Below, in pieces: positions 1 through 9,613 of a DNA stretch of 50,000 nucleotides (position 1 is its first letter; each line of letters starts with the position of its first letter). The position numbers and the translations under genes were made by a program. Below the pieces are notes generated by a model. That model was not told where the DNA came from. It saw only the letters and a program-made list of their open reading frames with translations, and made no database searches. The stretch comes from Nemertoderma westbladi (taxonomy: Eukaryota; Xenacoelomorpha; Nemertodermatida; Nemertodermatidae): contig JAUCBJ010006889.1 of the NCBI GenBank assembly GCA_032718475.1, forward strand, positions 1-50,000, written 5' to 3'.

Positions 1-830
1 TGGTCTTACACTAGTAGGTTTAATTATAAAGGGCATATATCCTTTAACTGACTGATGATCATACCTAACGACTACCTGACTCATGGAATCACTGCTGACT
101 GATCATACATGCTCACTGCTGAAACATTGCAAACTCATAACAATCAGTGTTTTCATTGTTGTTTTATACTGCTATTTACCGTCAGTTCTTCATAATATGG
201 TTGATGAATTATTATATTTGGAATAACGATAAATAACCCCGAAACCCAATATTCTTGATATACCGAAGGTAAGAGAGAAGGGTTACAGATAAACGATTGT
301 GACTTATGTTAAAGTGGTTTGAAGTGAATCTAATGTTATTTGATAGACCCTACATGAGTCAGTCTGTGTTCCTTTTATATGTGACTAAAATCAGTGAAGA
401 TTGGCAGATTAGTGTGCAGTATTGTGCAGCATTGTGTATGAGTGAGTCTGTTAAAGAAGCATTCCTAAAGAATGCGCCATATATGTGAATTATAATTGAG
501 CCATATCGTTGTGAGTAGTTTAAGTCATAACTCTGTTTATGTAGATAAAGCGCCACGTCCTAAAGGAACTGTTAATATTCCCCGAAGGTGAATAATATTG
601 TCAGAGATTATATAATACTGTCAGTCGAATAATACATTAGGCTTACATAGCAATAAAATTAAACCGTCGAACCCAATCTCCCGGGAATATCCAGCGGGTG
701 AATGATCGCGCACAGATTGGTTTCGACTAGTGTAGTGAATCAAATATTTGTCATCGGCTAAAGTGATTTATTATCTAACAGACATCCTAATTTGGCGGGT
801 TAAACTGCCAAAGGTCTGAAAGCGCGAACA
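1..830 (+). mobile_element. BEL/Pao LTR, 5' end beyond window
   Basis: This stretch aligns almost base for base with the downstream two thirds of the LTRs at 12729-13923 and 28886-30080, and it ends at the same terminal bases (GCGCGAACA). It differs from them by small indels, for example a longer GATCATAC-rich stretch near 40-110, so it is an older or different copy. The outer part of the LTR lies outside the window. The sequence immediately after base 830 is a LINE relic rather than BEL leader, so this is either a solo LTR or the 3' LTR of an element extending to the left. The short reading frame at 306-488 is LTR sequence, not a gene. Confidence 0.9.
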
Positions 831-1180
831 CACATCTCCAATCAGACACTATATAACATTGGAGGTGTCTCATTGGTTCCCCCAAGCTTGACACTAGAAC
901 AAAATCGCCTCCGCTTTGCAGGACATTGCTTTCGCCGTGAGGACCAGCCAGTGCATAATCTTGTACTTTGGCAGCCTCATGGAGTGAATAAGCATGGTGG
1001 ACAGCCCATGACTTTCTTGAGACGCATCTTAAAGGACACTGGCCTTAAAGATGCGGATGATCTAGCAAATGTCATGGGTGATAGGGAGTTGTGGCGGTGC
1101 AATTTTGTTGACAAGCCGGCACAGCATTCTTAAAAATGCAGCTGCAGTGCAGCATGCCGATCCTAGTAGTAGTATAATAG
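831..1180 (+). pseudogene. LINE reverse-transcriptase C-terminal relic
   Basis: The plus strand encodes a C-terminal LINE tail with the pattern LRFAGHCFRR, DQPVHNLVLWQPHG, TFLRRILKDTGL, ELWRCNFVDK, ending at a stop near 1133. The 3' end (CCGATCCTAGTAGTAGTA) also ends the minus-strand copy at 42440-43389, so both belong to one family. Only the last ~100 codons remain. The relic starts exactly where the LTR ends at 830, at the point matching GGACACATCTCC in the other copy, so the LTR inserted into this LINE copy. Family assignment beyond non-LTR retrotransposon is uncertain. Confidence 0.8.
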
Positions 1181-1813
1181 TTTCCCTGCGACCATAAGTC
1201 TGGATAAAGGCTGACTCCAAAAGTAGCCTCTACCTCAGGTTAGATTGGAAAACTAATATTTCCACGTCTTTGAAACTGGGTATACAGTTGCCATGGCTAC
1301 CAAATGCCGAATTTCGATAGATAGCTATGTACCCACCCTCTCTTATACGGATTTACCCTGTCCCTCAGTTCTTGGTCCGTTTCACCAACAGTATACTATT
1401 ATTATATACCACAGTATATTATTACTTATACAGTATTACTGTATAATGTAAAATACTGTATATTTGATATATCCAATTGTCTAATTTTTGTTGTATACTG
1501 TACATTACTGTGAGAATATCAATATATATTTTTGTCAAATTGCATATACAGTATATTGCTGTAGAATGTAAAGTAATTTCGTCGTGTCGTCCACTATATG
1601 TACAGGTAGTGTACGTACAACATTAAAGTAAAGTAAAAAAAAAGTAAATTTTCTTCGACCGCTAAGCCAGGGATTACGCACAAAGTCTGACGACTTATTT
1701 CCAGTGCGGTCCCCCCAGAACTTTACTCCCCAGAGGAAACTCCAGTACTCATTTAGCTACCACTTAAGGATGCAAGGCAGAGATGCGCCCTGGCTGGTCC
1801 CTTTAAAGCATTC
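1181..1813. other. AT-rich spacer, no gene seen
   Basis: Bases 1390-1570 are a degenerate run of TACTGTATATTACTGTA-like words, a low-complexity AT array rather than a gene. A short poly(A)/AAAGTAAA patch follows at about 1623-1650. I see no coding region or RNA gene. Confidence 0.5.
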
Positions 1814-2172
1814 GTGCCGAAACGAAAACTGCTGTCGGTTGTAACCTGTCGGTTGGCTACTATCGGTTATTTACTTTGGTTGTCTGCTGTCGGTTGTCTG
1901 CTCTCGGTCGTCAGCTGTCGGTTGTGTGTTGTCGGTAGTGCGCTGTCGGTTGTCTGTTGCCTGCTCTCGGTTGTCTGCAGCTGTTTGTTAACGGTTGTTG
2001 ATGTTGGTTGTCTGCTGTCGTTTGTCGTCTGTCGGTTGGCTACTATCGGTTATTTACTTTGGTTGTCTGCTGTCGGTTGTCACTTGTCGGTTGGCTGCTG
2101 TCGGTTATTTACTTTGGTTGTCTGCTATCGAGTGACTGTTGTGTGCTGTCGGCAGTCGGTGGTCTGCTGTAG
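1814..2172. repeat. Minisatellite of TGTCGGTTGTC words
   Basis: A short word close to CTGTCGGTTGT is repeated with variation. A larger unit (GGTTGGCTACTATCGGTT followed by ATTTACTTTGGTTGTCTGCT) recurs near 1850, 2032 and, changed, 2090, so there is a higher-order repeat. The 134-codon open frame over it (LSVVCCLLSVV-like) is a by-product of the array. Confidence 0.85.
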
Positions 2173-2218
2173 GCGTAACGTTTACACCCTTCCGAAACTG
2201 ACTAACTGTTGTAGTTAA

Positions 2219-3650
2219 TTTTTGTGAGTCGGGACTGTCAGCTGGCTGCTAGTTAGTTCACGAGATAAAAGGCAAAAATTATATTGTGCCAAAATACATC
2301 AGAGAGAAAAATAATGTAAATTATTATATTTTTTATAACAATATATAATGTATATTGTATATGATAAATGTTGTATGTATATTACAGTGTATACTACATA
2401 CAATAACATATCACTGTAAAATAAGTTATCTTATTGATCCATTTTTTTTTGCTTCTGTGCTATGCTGTGAAGCAATTAATCCTAATGAAATGTATCATTC
2501 ATGTGAATTATACTCTCGACATGTGGTATCAGTTAAGTCTTTCTGCACAGTGAGGATTACTCTAACTCTATATTGCATAAACCATTACAACTGTATGGTA
2601 AATTGTTTATGAGATTGTAGAAGATGGGAGTAGGTGAGTCATCAGTCCATTACATTCAATATTAGGCTGGAGAGAGAGGCCGCTTTCAGATGTCCTGAAT
2701 CCAATAATGATGGCAACCGTTTTTTCCCTTAGTTGTTGCCATAATTCAAATTTTTCAGATTGAAAAATTCCCGTTTTGGGTTTCTCATTATTAGTGTCAA
2801 CTTCACATGCGCTATTGTGTTGAACCATTAATATTATATACCTACATTGAACCATTTTGGTCAGGTCAGGGTCCCCAGATCGGCCGCCAATATGGCAATA
2901 ATGTTGACTACCTGTAGCTGTTTAACCCATCAGTAAGGCAGCCAGCCAGCCAGATCTGCACTACTAATCTCATTAGGTACAGTAGTAGCTGTTAATGTGT
3001 CACTAATCGATCGGTTTATCTGATCGATTTGCCAGCTCTCTCTTAGTGAGGCACTAACTAACACAATATTGGGGACTCACCTATATGGTTCATCCCTGTA
3101 TAATCTATGCACAATGGATATAAGCCATATATTTTATTTATGCACAACGCGCTTACCGTAAGACAATTTGATAGATTGCGCAACACGTGATCCTTCCTTT
3201 ATTTGGCTGCCAGGCCATATTGCTACCTTGACTTTGCTAGGTAGCAGTCCCCTTTAGGGGAGGGTGACAATAATTGCTGCCGTTGTTATACGGCTGATGG
3301 GTAATTGGTGTTATATTGGTTTCTGGGTTAGCGAATTGCATATAGGGATATTCACGTAACAACAGCGTTTATGCAGTAACAATCTTTAATTTGTTATTGC
3401 AATAACATCCTTTGTGGCCTTGCAACTCGCGGTCAGAATTGTGTAGAGAATGTCACAATCATCTACGTTTTATTTTCGATTCGATGCATTCGATTCAAAT
3501 ATTTGATTAGTTTTACAACTCGCATAACAACTCGCTGTTCATACTAACGGCGTTGAATAATGTTACAATTTTGGAATAAAATATATGTAAGCGGATTCAA
3601 TTCCACTTCATTACCCACCAGAAAATGGGACTAGTGGCATTTTAGCAATA
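2219..3650. other. Spacer with no recognised feature
   Basis: AT-rich sequence with only short chance reading frames. It has a four-copy CCAG run at about 2941-2954 and a small CCCC-TTTA-GGGG hairpin near 3250. I recognise no gene, RNA or transposon end here. Confidence 0.4.
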
Positions 3651-4239
3651 TGTTGGGGATACGAGATTACCAATATTAATCTCTGTATCATAACCAACAT
3701 TGGGGGGGGGGGGGGGGGGGACACAAGCCCCAAAGCCACAGAGAAAGGTGAGAGGTCAAACCACCTCGGAGGGAAGGCAGCTAGTAGAGGCTAGCAGCGG
3801 AGGGGAAACACTCGCAGGGAGTTCCAAAGTGACAAGTAGTATATTAGCCAATAGTGGGGAGGGAAGCACGTGATAGGGAACAGGAAAGCATCCATTGGGT
3901 AGAGGGCCAAAGTAGAGTAGGAGGTGAACCAATATTCAATGTATTAATCATATATTATCTTACATTACTGGTTTACCGGTCAGTTGTGTTATTCAGTTCA
4001 GTCAGTGCAGACCGGTCATAGTTAATGACCGCCACCAGCCATACCGGTAACAATTAATCTGTATTTTCTGCTTTCATTTATCATGGCGTGCTATTATTGC
4101 CATATTAATTAATATCGAGAGACAACAGAAACTTTCACTGTTTTCCCAATCGGCCTTCGGCCAAAGCTAGTAGCACGATCCCCAGCAGAATGGTGACGCG
4201 TACTTTAACAACCCGGTCGGGATCTCTGATCCCGTCACA
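3651..4239 (+). mobile_element. LTR of second BEL/Pao-like element
   Basis: The stretch begins TGTTGGGGAT and ends GATCCCGTCACA, the TG...CA ends of an LTR. It is recognised by comparison with a diverged relative at 31038-31532. Both start with TTGGG followed at once by a hairpin (here GATACGAGATTA/TAATCTCTGTATC), both carry ATTAGCCAAT, and both end in GATCCCGTCACA. An ATTCAGTTCAGTCAGT stretch near 3990-4005 could be an initiator (TCAGT). A gag-like frame starts 57 bp downstream. Boundaries are inferred from the two-copy comparison. No 3' partner is seen in the window. Confidence 0.6.
3702..3720. repeat. Poly-G run of 19 inside LTR
   Basis: Nineteen consecutive G lie at the position where the related LTR at 31038 has only GGGG, so the run is an expansion (or assembly error) specific to this copy. 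Confidence 0.95.
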
Positions 4240-4249
4240 GTCATTAACT
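4240..4249 (+). promoter_or_regulatory. Possible self-complementary primer site
   Basis: The ten bases GTCATTAACT after the inferred LTR end are the exact reverse complement of 4020-4029 (AGTTAATGAC) within the same LTR. This mirrors the stronger case at 13924. The two segments also resemble each other directly because the word is near-palindromic, so the signal is weaker. Confidence 0.3.
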
Positions 4250-4295
4250 GCCACCTGCCATATAAACTGTGACTGCAAAGAACAGAGAAAGAAAG

Positions 4296-5772
4296 ATGAG
4301 CGACAGGGAGCCCCGATTATCTGAGGGAGAAGGACGCCGCCGCGGACCCCGGACGATACCAACCAAACGATCCGTGAGGCCCGACGAGACGGTATCCCGC
4401 CACGCCTGATTCGCCAACGAGAGACGATCCGGCTGCCCAAGCGGAGGGCGGCCGTCAACCACAGAGGGAGACGAGTCGACGCACAACGGCGGTCGGAGTA
4501 CCAAAGTCGCCGGCCAGCCACAGGCCGAGGGCGACGGACGCCCACCGGAATGGCGACGGTGGGGCCGCCGGTACGACGCCGGACGAGGAGAGGAGGCAGG
4601 AGTCGGCTGAAGAGGATGTCGGGACGAGTGATCGGCTACGACGGGCCTACAACGCCACCAAGAAGTTACTTAAGGAGGCCAAAGAAGGGAGAAAGGTAGA
4701 CCAGCCTAAACTACATCAGAGGCTAGGTGAGTCGAATAAACAATTTCGATATTTAGTCCGTTTTGGACAGGGAGAACTGGCGAGTGAGAGAGCGAGGGGG
4801 GTCGCCACGGAACTGTTTGAATTGTGGCGGATCCGGGTAATGGAGCCTGAAGTAGTGTACGTAGGGCCTTACTTAGTGGATGCTAGGGGAATTAAGTTAG
4901 TGGGTTGGGCGGATCCGCACGACGGCGAACCCGAGGTTAACCCCGAGGATTCGGTGTCGTCGGTCAGTGAGAACCCCAGAAAGCGGGGGAAAGTTAGTAG
5001 GACAGAGAGGCGACGGGAGTCCATCGTGACCGATAAGTCCGCTATATCCTCCACAAAAGCAAGAAGGGTGTTAGAGATAGATCTGGCGTGTCAACTAGAC
5101 CTTGTGGCGCTGGATCAGCAGGAGTTGGAGAGGCAACTGGATGAGGGAACTGCGTTATTAGAGAAAGAGAGAGAGTTAGCGAGGGAATGTAGAGGGAGAG
5201 CCGATAGGGTGGCGAGAAACTGCAGGGAGCGGGAAGAAAGAGAGATGAGTAAGCGTAAAGAGCGCGAGGAGCGGGAGGCGAAAGTAGAGAAAGAGCGCGA
5301 GGAGCGGGAGGCGAAAGTAGAGAAAGAGCGCGAGGAGCGGGAGGCGAAAATAGAGAACGAGCGCAAAGAGCAACAGGCGAAAGTGGAGAACGAGCGCAAA
5401 GAGCGAGAGGCGAAAGTGGAGAACGAGCGCAAAGAGCGAGAGGCGAAAGTAGAGAGCGAGCGTAGAGAGCAAGGGGCGAGAGAGGTAGCGAGGGTCGAGA
5501 GAGAAACGAACGAGCATAGAGAGCGGGAGGCGAGGGAGGCAGAATTGGTCAACCAGAGTTTGAGAGAGGACAGAGAGAGAGCGGGAAAGCGTATGCGGGA
5601 TGATATGCATACCCGGCTGAGGGGGCTTATGCAATACCAGGCAAAGCAGAAGCGCCGATTAGAACTGGCACAGTTGGGATTATCTGAGAGTGAGGCTGGC
5701 TCGGGTAGTATTTACGAGGAGCCGGAAGTAATGGAAACGTTTGTTAATACCCCACTTACAGGCACTGGATGA
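4296..5772 (+). pseudogene. gag N-terminal part of second BEL/Pao element, coiled coil
   Basis: An ATG at 4296 opens a frame (MSDREPR) that meets TGA at 4407. The next frame is open from 4378 to 5772 and continues the same charged composition, so one frameshift near 4378-4407 is likely. The encoded protein is rich in Arg, Glu and Lys. Its middle part (5256-5490) is an 11-residue heptad-like repeat (KEREEREAKVE) predicting a long coiled coil, as in the N-terminal half of the gag at 18015-20354. The frame ends with TGA at 5770-5772, just before a 21-base G run. The start follows the LTR by 57 bp, as expected for gag. There is no enzyme motif; assignment rests on position and on the gag domain further on. 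Confidence 0.6.
5256..5490 (+). repeat. 33-bp coding repeat, about seven copies
   Basis: A 33-bp unit encoding KEREEREAKVE or variants (NERKEREAKVE) is repeated in tandem. Copies differ by a few substitutions that mostly preserve charge, so the repeat was probably kept as coiled coil. The minus-strand frames across it (SRSFSTFA-like) are shadows. Confidence 0.85.
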
Positions 5773-5791
5773 CAGACGTAACCGTACGGGC

Positions 5792-5812
5792 GGGGGGGGG
5801 GGGGGGGGGGGG
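5792..5812. repeat. Poly-G run of 21
   Basis: Twenty-one G lie 20 bp beyond the stop that closes the first gag part. The run breaks the path from the coiled-coil frame to the Asn-rich frame that follows. Confidence 0.95.
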
Positions 5813-5819
5813 ATAATAA

Positions 5820-6010
5820 TACGTTAGAAGGAATTAATATTAATAGTACCGTAGTGGACAACCCTAATCAAACTTTGATAATAACTTTGATTCAAATGTG
5901 CAAAGTAATCCGAACAATATTAATTCAAACGTACAATATAATCCAAATAATAAGATTAATTTAAACGCACAAAATAATCCAAATAATGATATTAATTCTG
6001 AACAGAATAA
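5820..6010 (+). pseudogene. Asn-rich gag segment, first half
   Basis: One plus-strand frame reads as Asn-rich low-complexity protein (NPNNINSNVQYNPNNK and similar), built on a roughly 36-bp unit AATCCAAATAATAATATTAA. The same repeat resumes at about 6975, so the two halves were once contiguous and the intervening 0.9 kb is an insertion. Confidence 0.6.
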
Positions 6011-6089
6011 TTAATGCACATTTAAATAATAATAAAATAATATGACATAATACAATTAACGAACAAAGCAACACAAAAACAGCACTGAC

Positions 6090-6974
6090 AATGGGAAACA
6101 ACAAAGAGTTAAAATTCGTCTGCCAGCCCAACACCGCGCAGACCCGCCCCGTCACCAAATCCGAGAGCCCGCCAAGACCGACGTCCCCCTCGGAGGCAGA
6201 GGGAGTTGGACCGGAGGAGCGCGAACTGCAGCCGCCGGCGAACACCCCCCAGAACGCACGCGAGGCCCCTCTCTCTCATACCATCCCGCCTCGACACAAG
6301 TGTCTCGGCGAGATGGCGGATTAGGATCTGGGCCTCATCGCACCATACTCCATCAGTGGTGCCGACCAATGGGGTGAACGCCATCCTCCGGTCCTCGCAT
6401 ACGGTGCGGTAGGGCAGCTTCTTCAGCCTGCACCGCTGCTCCAATAGCGACTCGGTCGAACGGTTGGTCTGGGCATAGGAGGTGGCGTCAGCGTTTATAA
6501 CCGCGATATCAAACGACGCCACTCTCTGATTAGCCTAGACCCCCCGCGCGACCAAGTCCGCCCGCACTCCCCCTACCTCCCGACCCTCTCTTTCAAGGTA
6601 ACCCCGGGACAGGGTTCAACGTTCGAGTTCCCGAACACGGAAGCCAAAAGGTCCCCGAAGACCTCATGAATCTCGTTGTGGCGTTTCACGATCAGTCCGC
6701 CAGACTTGCAGCTCAGTGCGTGGGTGGTGGAGAAATGACCCCCACAACCCTCGCACTTCTCGGCGAGACTTGGCGGGGTGAGGCCGTGCCGGAGGGACAG
6801 GTTGTCCCGGAACTCTTCCGGACTGAGGTCGGTGGAGTCGAGGACGCTCGGTTGTGCGGTCAGCCAGCCCCCGGTCTTATTGAGAACCGCCCGGGTCGCG
6901 GTTTGCCGTCGGTCGGCTGGTAGTGCCCCCAGGGCCGCCTCCCGCTTCTCCTTGTAAGCTGCGTCCTGAGACAT
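6090..6974 (-). pseudogene. LINE C-terminus with CCHC knuckle, probable RLE-type
   Basis: Read on the minus strand from 6974, the frame contains CEGCGGHFSTTHALSC (C-x2-C-x7-H-x3-C) then KRHNEIHEVFGDLL. After a break near 6525-6570 it continues as FDIAVINADATSY, MAFTPLVGTTDGV and LQFALLRSNSLCLRGGRR. A CCHC knuckle followed by an RHN motif and a D-rich segment is the layout of the restriction-like endonuclease end of some non-LTR retrotransposons. I recognise the block as a common animal retroelement C-terminus but cannot name the clade. The piece is 5'-truncated and has at least one break. It lies within the Asn-rich gag segment on the opposite strand. Confidence 0.6.
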
Positions 6975-7191
6975 AATAATATTAATTTAAACGCAAAAAA
7001 TAATCCAAATAATTATATTAATTTAAATGAACAAAATAATCCAAATAATTCTAATTTAAATATAAAAAACATTCCAAATAATAGCCCTAACTCTGAGCAA
7101 AATAATTTAAATAATTTAAATAATTTAGATAACAATATTATTGATAACGGTGCTAATAATACGAATGTAGGGGACACAGGTGGTCCGGCCA

Positions 7192-7370
7192 GCGAGAGCC
7201 TGCAAGGCCACGTAGTTACGCAGGGAGTAGCGGGGGTGAGTTACCCCGACGGGAGACTGCAAGGCCTCGTAGTTAGGCAGGGAGTAGCGGGGGTGAGTCA
7301 ACCCGATGGGAGCCTGCAAGGCCACGCTGTTGCACAGAGAGAGGCGGGGGTGAGTAGACCCAGCCAGAGT
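7192..7370 (+). repeat. 57-bp coding repeat, three copies
   Basis: The word CTGCAAGG recurs at about 7200, 7257 and 7314, a 57-bp period. Each unit encodes a 19-residue version of LQGHVVTQGVAGVSYPDG. It lies within the gag-like reading frame. Confidence 0.85.
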
Positions 7371-7440
7371 AGAGATAATGCGTCGACTAGAGAGGGGCGT
7401 AGAAGCGAAGTAGGAGGTAGCGAAGTAAGAGGTGGCGAAT

Positions 7441-7508
7441 GGGGGGGGGGGGGGGGCTACGGGCACCCCACCACGAGAGATTAGTGGCGAGAGGGGGGGG
7501 GGGGGGGG
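7441..7508. repeat. Two poly-G runs of 16
   Basis: G runs at 7441-7456 and 7493-7508 flank the short sequence CTACGGGCACCCCACCACGAG. Both sit in the gag frame, and the frame is lost here. Confidence 0.95.
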
Positions 7509-7860
7509 CAGAGAATGCCCCACAAGCATCGGCGGATAATGCGCGGGGTAAGTTAGATGAACTGCGGCACCCGACAACGGAGAATAGTAGGGGGATTGCA
7601 AGTATTCCCAGGAGCGTCCAACCGGCTAGAGAGAGAGAGGTTGGCATCGTGAGCGGGTGAGCTACAAGACGTCGAGCCCAGTCGGAAGACGGAAGAAGAA
7701 CAGTGGAGTTTAACCGGGAGGCCGAAGAGAGATCTCATGAGCAGGATCGCTACACTGAAGAGAGAAGAAGTGAAGAGAATAGAAGAAGCGTTGCTATGAG
7801 CAACCGGAGAGCAAGGACGGACAGTCAACCGTCGGTAGTAGAGATCTAGTTAGAGAGTCA

Positions 7861-8880
7861 GTGGGGTCGAACTCCGGGAGATTGCCATCGCCCCGGAGAG
7901 ACACAGCCTGGTGTGATATACCACACACCAGGAGAAGGGTACAGAATGTACTGGTACGAGGAGGAGAACAGGAGAGGGGTTCGGAGAGAAACTTCCCGAC
8001 GGGATATAGCTGCTGATCGAGAATACGGTAGTTGCGGGGAGGACTTCTTGGAATATTCGAGAAGAATAAACTTCGGTCCGGAGGGACACAGGCAGACTGC
8101 AGGACATACTGTAGGCCTTACTGCACATACTATAGGCCATGCTGGAAGAGATAGTGTAGGCGATAGGGTAGCGCGGACAACGGGATTAGACCCGGAAGTC
8201 GCGGCATACATACCGGTATGTAGGCAAGAGGTGGATAGGCCTATACCGGTACCTGCACACCAGTATGACTATAATATGCAGGGATATAACATATACCCAG
8301 GGGAGGGGGGAACTGTTGCTGATAGGTGTGTGGGCCCCAATATATTAACATCAATCCCAGTACCAAAACACCGGTGGGGGGGGGGGGGGGGGGAGGGACA
8401 GGGTGACATTCCCCCATTACAATATCAGCAATACACTCAGCCGAGAATAATAACACCAAACCCCTTGGACCAGAACAGATCGTGCGATACGGAGATATAG
8501 AGGGGGCCGTTACCCCCAATGATATATCCGACACAGAAAAAATCAACAGGCCCGACGGGCGGACCGCACCCAACAACAGGAGAGTCTGTACAGCATCCGT
8601 CGACCCATTGGAAGCACAGGCGATGGGTATGGCAACACTCATTGATGCGCTTAAGACCAGGATCAAGCTGCCACAAGTGGAGCCGTTTAAATTCGATGGA
8701 AGCAGACCGGAAGAATACCTGCAATTCCGACGCATGTACAGTAATGAAATATTAACTAAAAACCTGACGCAGGCGGAGTGCCTAAAATATTTACAAGTTT
8801 ACATAGGGGGCCCAGCGTACGATATCGTGAGGCAGTATCAAGGTATCGAGGGTGGCTTCACGACTGCATGGCGGGCCCTA
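7861..8880 (+). pseudogene. BEL/Pao gag core (DUF1759-like)
   Basis: One frame runs 7850-8500 (YHTPGEGYRMYWYEEE onward) and a second from about 8470 to 8880, so there is one frameshift near 8466-8480. The second frame holds the recognisable domain at 8665-8880: LPQVEPFKFDGSRPEEYLQF, then TQAECLKYLQVYIGGPAYDI, ending TAWRALDSL. This matches the Pao-type gag domain pattern (LP.....F.G....W..F ... K...L...L.G.A ... AW..L). A similar domain lies in the large element near 19880-20340. The frame then enters the (CAGCCT)n array and no zinc knuckle or pol follows, so the element is truncated here. Confidence 0.65.
8376..8393. repeat. Poly-G run of 18 in gag
   Basis: Eighteen G lie inside the gag frame, reading as a Gly stretch. 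The run comes about 80 bp before the frame change, so length error or slippage here could account for the apparent frameshift. Confidence 0.95.
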
Positions 8881-8882
8881 GA

Positions 8883-9104
8883 CAGCCTCAGCCTGAGCCT
8901 CAGCCTCAGCCTCAGCCTCAGCCTCAGCCTCAGCCTCAGCCTCAGCCTCAGCCTCAGCCTCAGCCTCAGCCTCAGCCTCAGCCTCAGCCTCAGTCTCAGC
9001 CTCAGCCTCAGCATCATCCTCAGCCTCAGCCTCAGCCTCAGCCTCAGCCTCAGCCTCAGCCTCAGCCTCAGCCTCAGCCTCAGCCTCAGCCTCAGCCTCA
9101 GCCT
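8883..9104. repeat. (CAGCCT)n microsatellite
   Basis: About 37 near-perfect copies of CAGCCT, with single changes (GAGCCT, CAGTCT, CATCCT). All six frames stay open, giving Gln-Pro, Leu-Ser or Leu-Arg repeats that are not proteins. A related CAGCCA/CAGCCT array lies at 35309-35815. Confidence 0.97.
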
Positions 9105-9613
9105 CTGTGCCTCTTGCTCCTGTCTGAAGGGATTAGACCAAGAAGTAGATTCTTCGCCTCTTTCAGCAACACATCGCTGAATTTTGGCCAAGATTGAACA
9201 ATAGCGATAATCGTATCACGATCGTATCATCGATCGTATCATCGATCGATCGTATCGGATCGTATGATCGTATCACGCATTTGCGCCTCGTTGACGTGAG
9301 CTGCCCAAATATAAGACAGAACGTCATTCTTTACATGGTTGCAATTGCAGTTAGTCTCAGACTCCACCACAGCCCTCGCCATCGCTGCAGAACAGTGAAA
9401 CAGAATCGGAAACAGTCAGACAGTGCCAGATGTCGGGATGTAGCAATACAGTCTGTACTCAGCAGTAGTAAGTAGATACTTACAGTATCAGAAGTAATCA
9501 GAAGTGGTCACAGTATGTACTTTAATTCTAGAAACTTTGTTACCACAGTGGTATGCATCAAATACCTAGCAGTACGTGGCAAGGGCGCGGTAGGTTTATG
9601 AGGCTATGTATTT
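9105..9613. other. Spacer; possible LINE 5' leader
   Basis: Bases 9206-9275 are a degenerate ATCGTATCATCG repeat. Beyond that I see no gene. The part nearest 9613 may be the 5' untranslated region of the LINE that follows, but nothing marks its start. Confidence 0.35.

Larger units (their letters stand above)
6975..7860 (+). pseudogene. gag middle part: Asn-rich end, 57-bp repeats, charged region
   Basis: The Asn-rich frame resumes (NINLNAKNNPNNY and so on), passes into a Gly/Val/Gln-rich 19-residue repeat (7192-7370), then into two long G runs that destroy the frame. From about 7665 another frame reads RRRAQSEDGRRTVEFNREAEE and runs to an in-frame TAG near 7847, after which the same frame continues as the next gag piece. 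Composition agrees with a disordered, charged gag linker. I see no catalytic motif. Confidence 0.5.

Noticed and set aside
306-488. 60-codon frame present in all three LTR copies (also at 13396 and 29560)
   Set aside because: Conservation is explained by LTR homology. The frame shifts or ends differently between copies, and it overlaps LTR control sequence.
1814-2218. 134-codon frame with hydrophobic LSVVCCL repeats
   Set aside because: It follows a minisatellite; the apparent membrane character comes from the repeated TGTCGGTTGTC word.
5115-5634. Two minus-strand frames rich in Ser, Arg, Phe and Leu
   Set aside because: Shadows of the charged coiled-coil repeat on the plus strand.
8838-9197. 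Frames of Leu-Ser, Gln-Pro and Leu-Arg repeats on both strands
   Set aside because: Products of the (CAGCCT)n array. Only the gag part before 8880 is real coding sequence.
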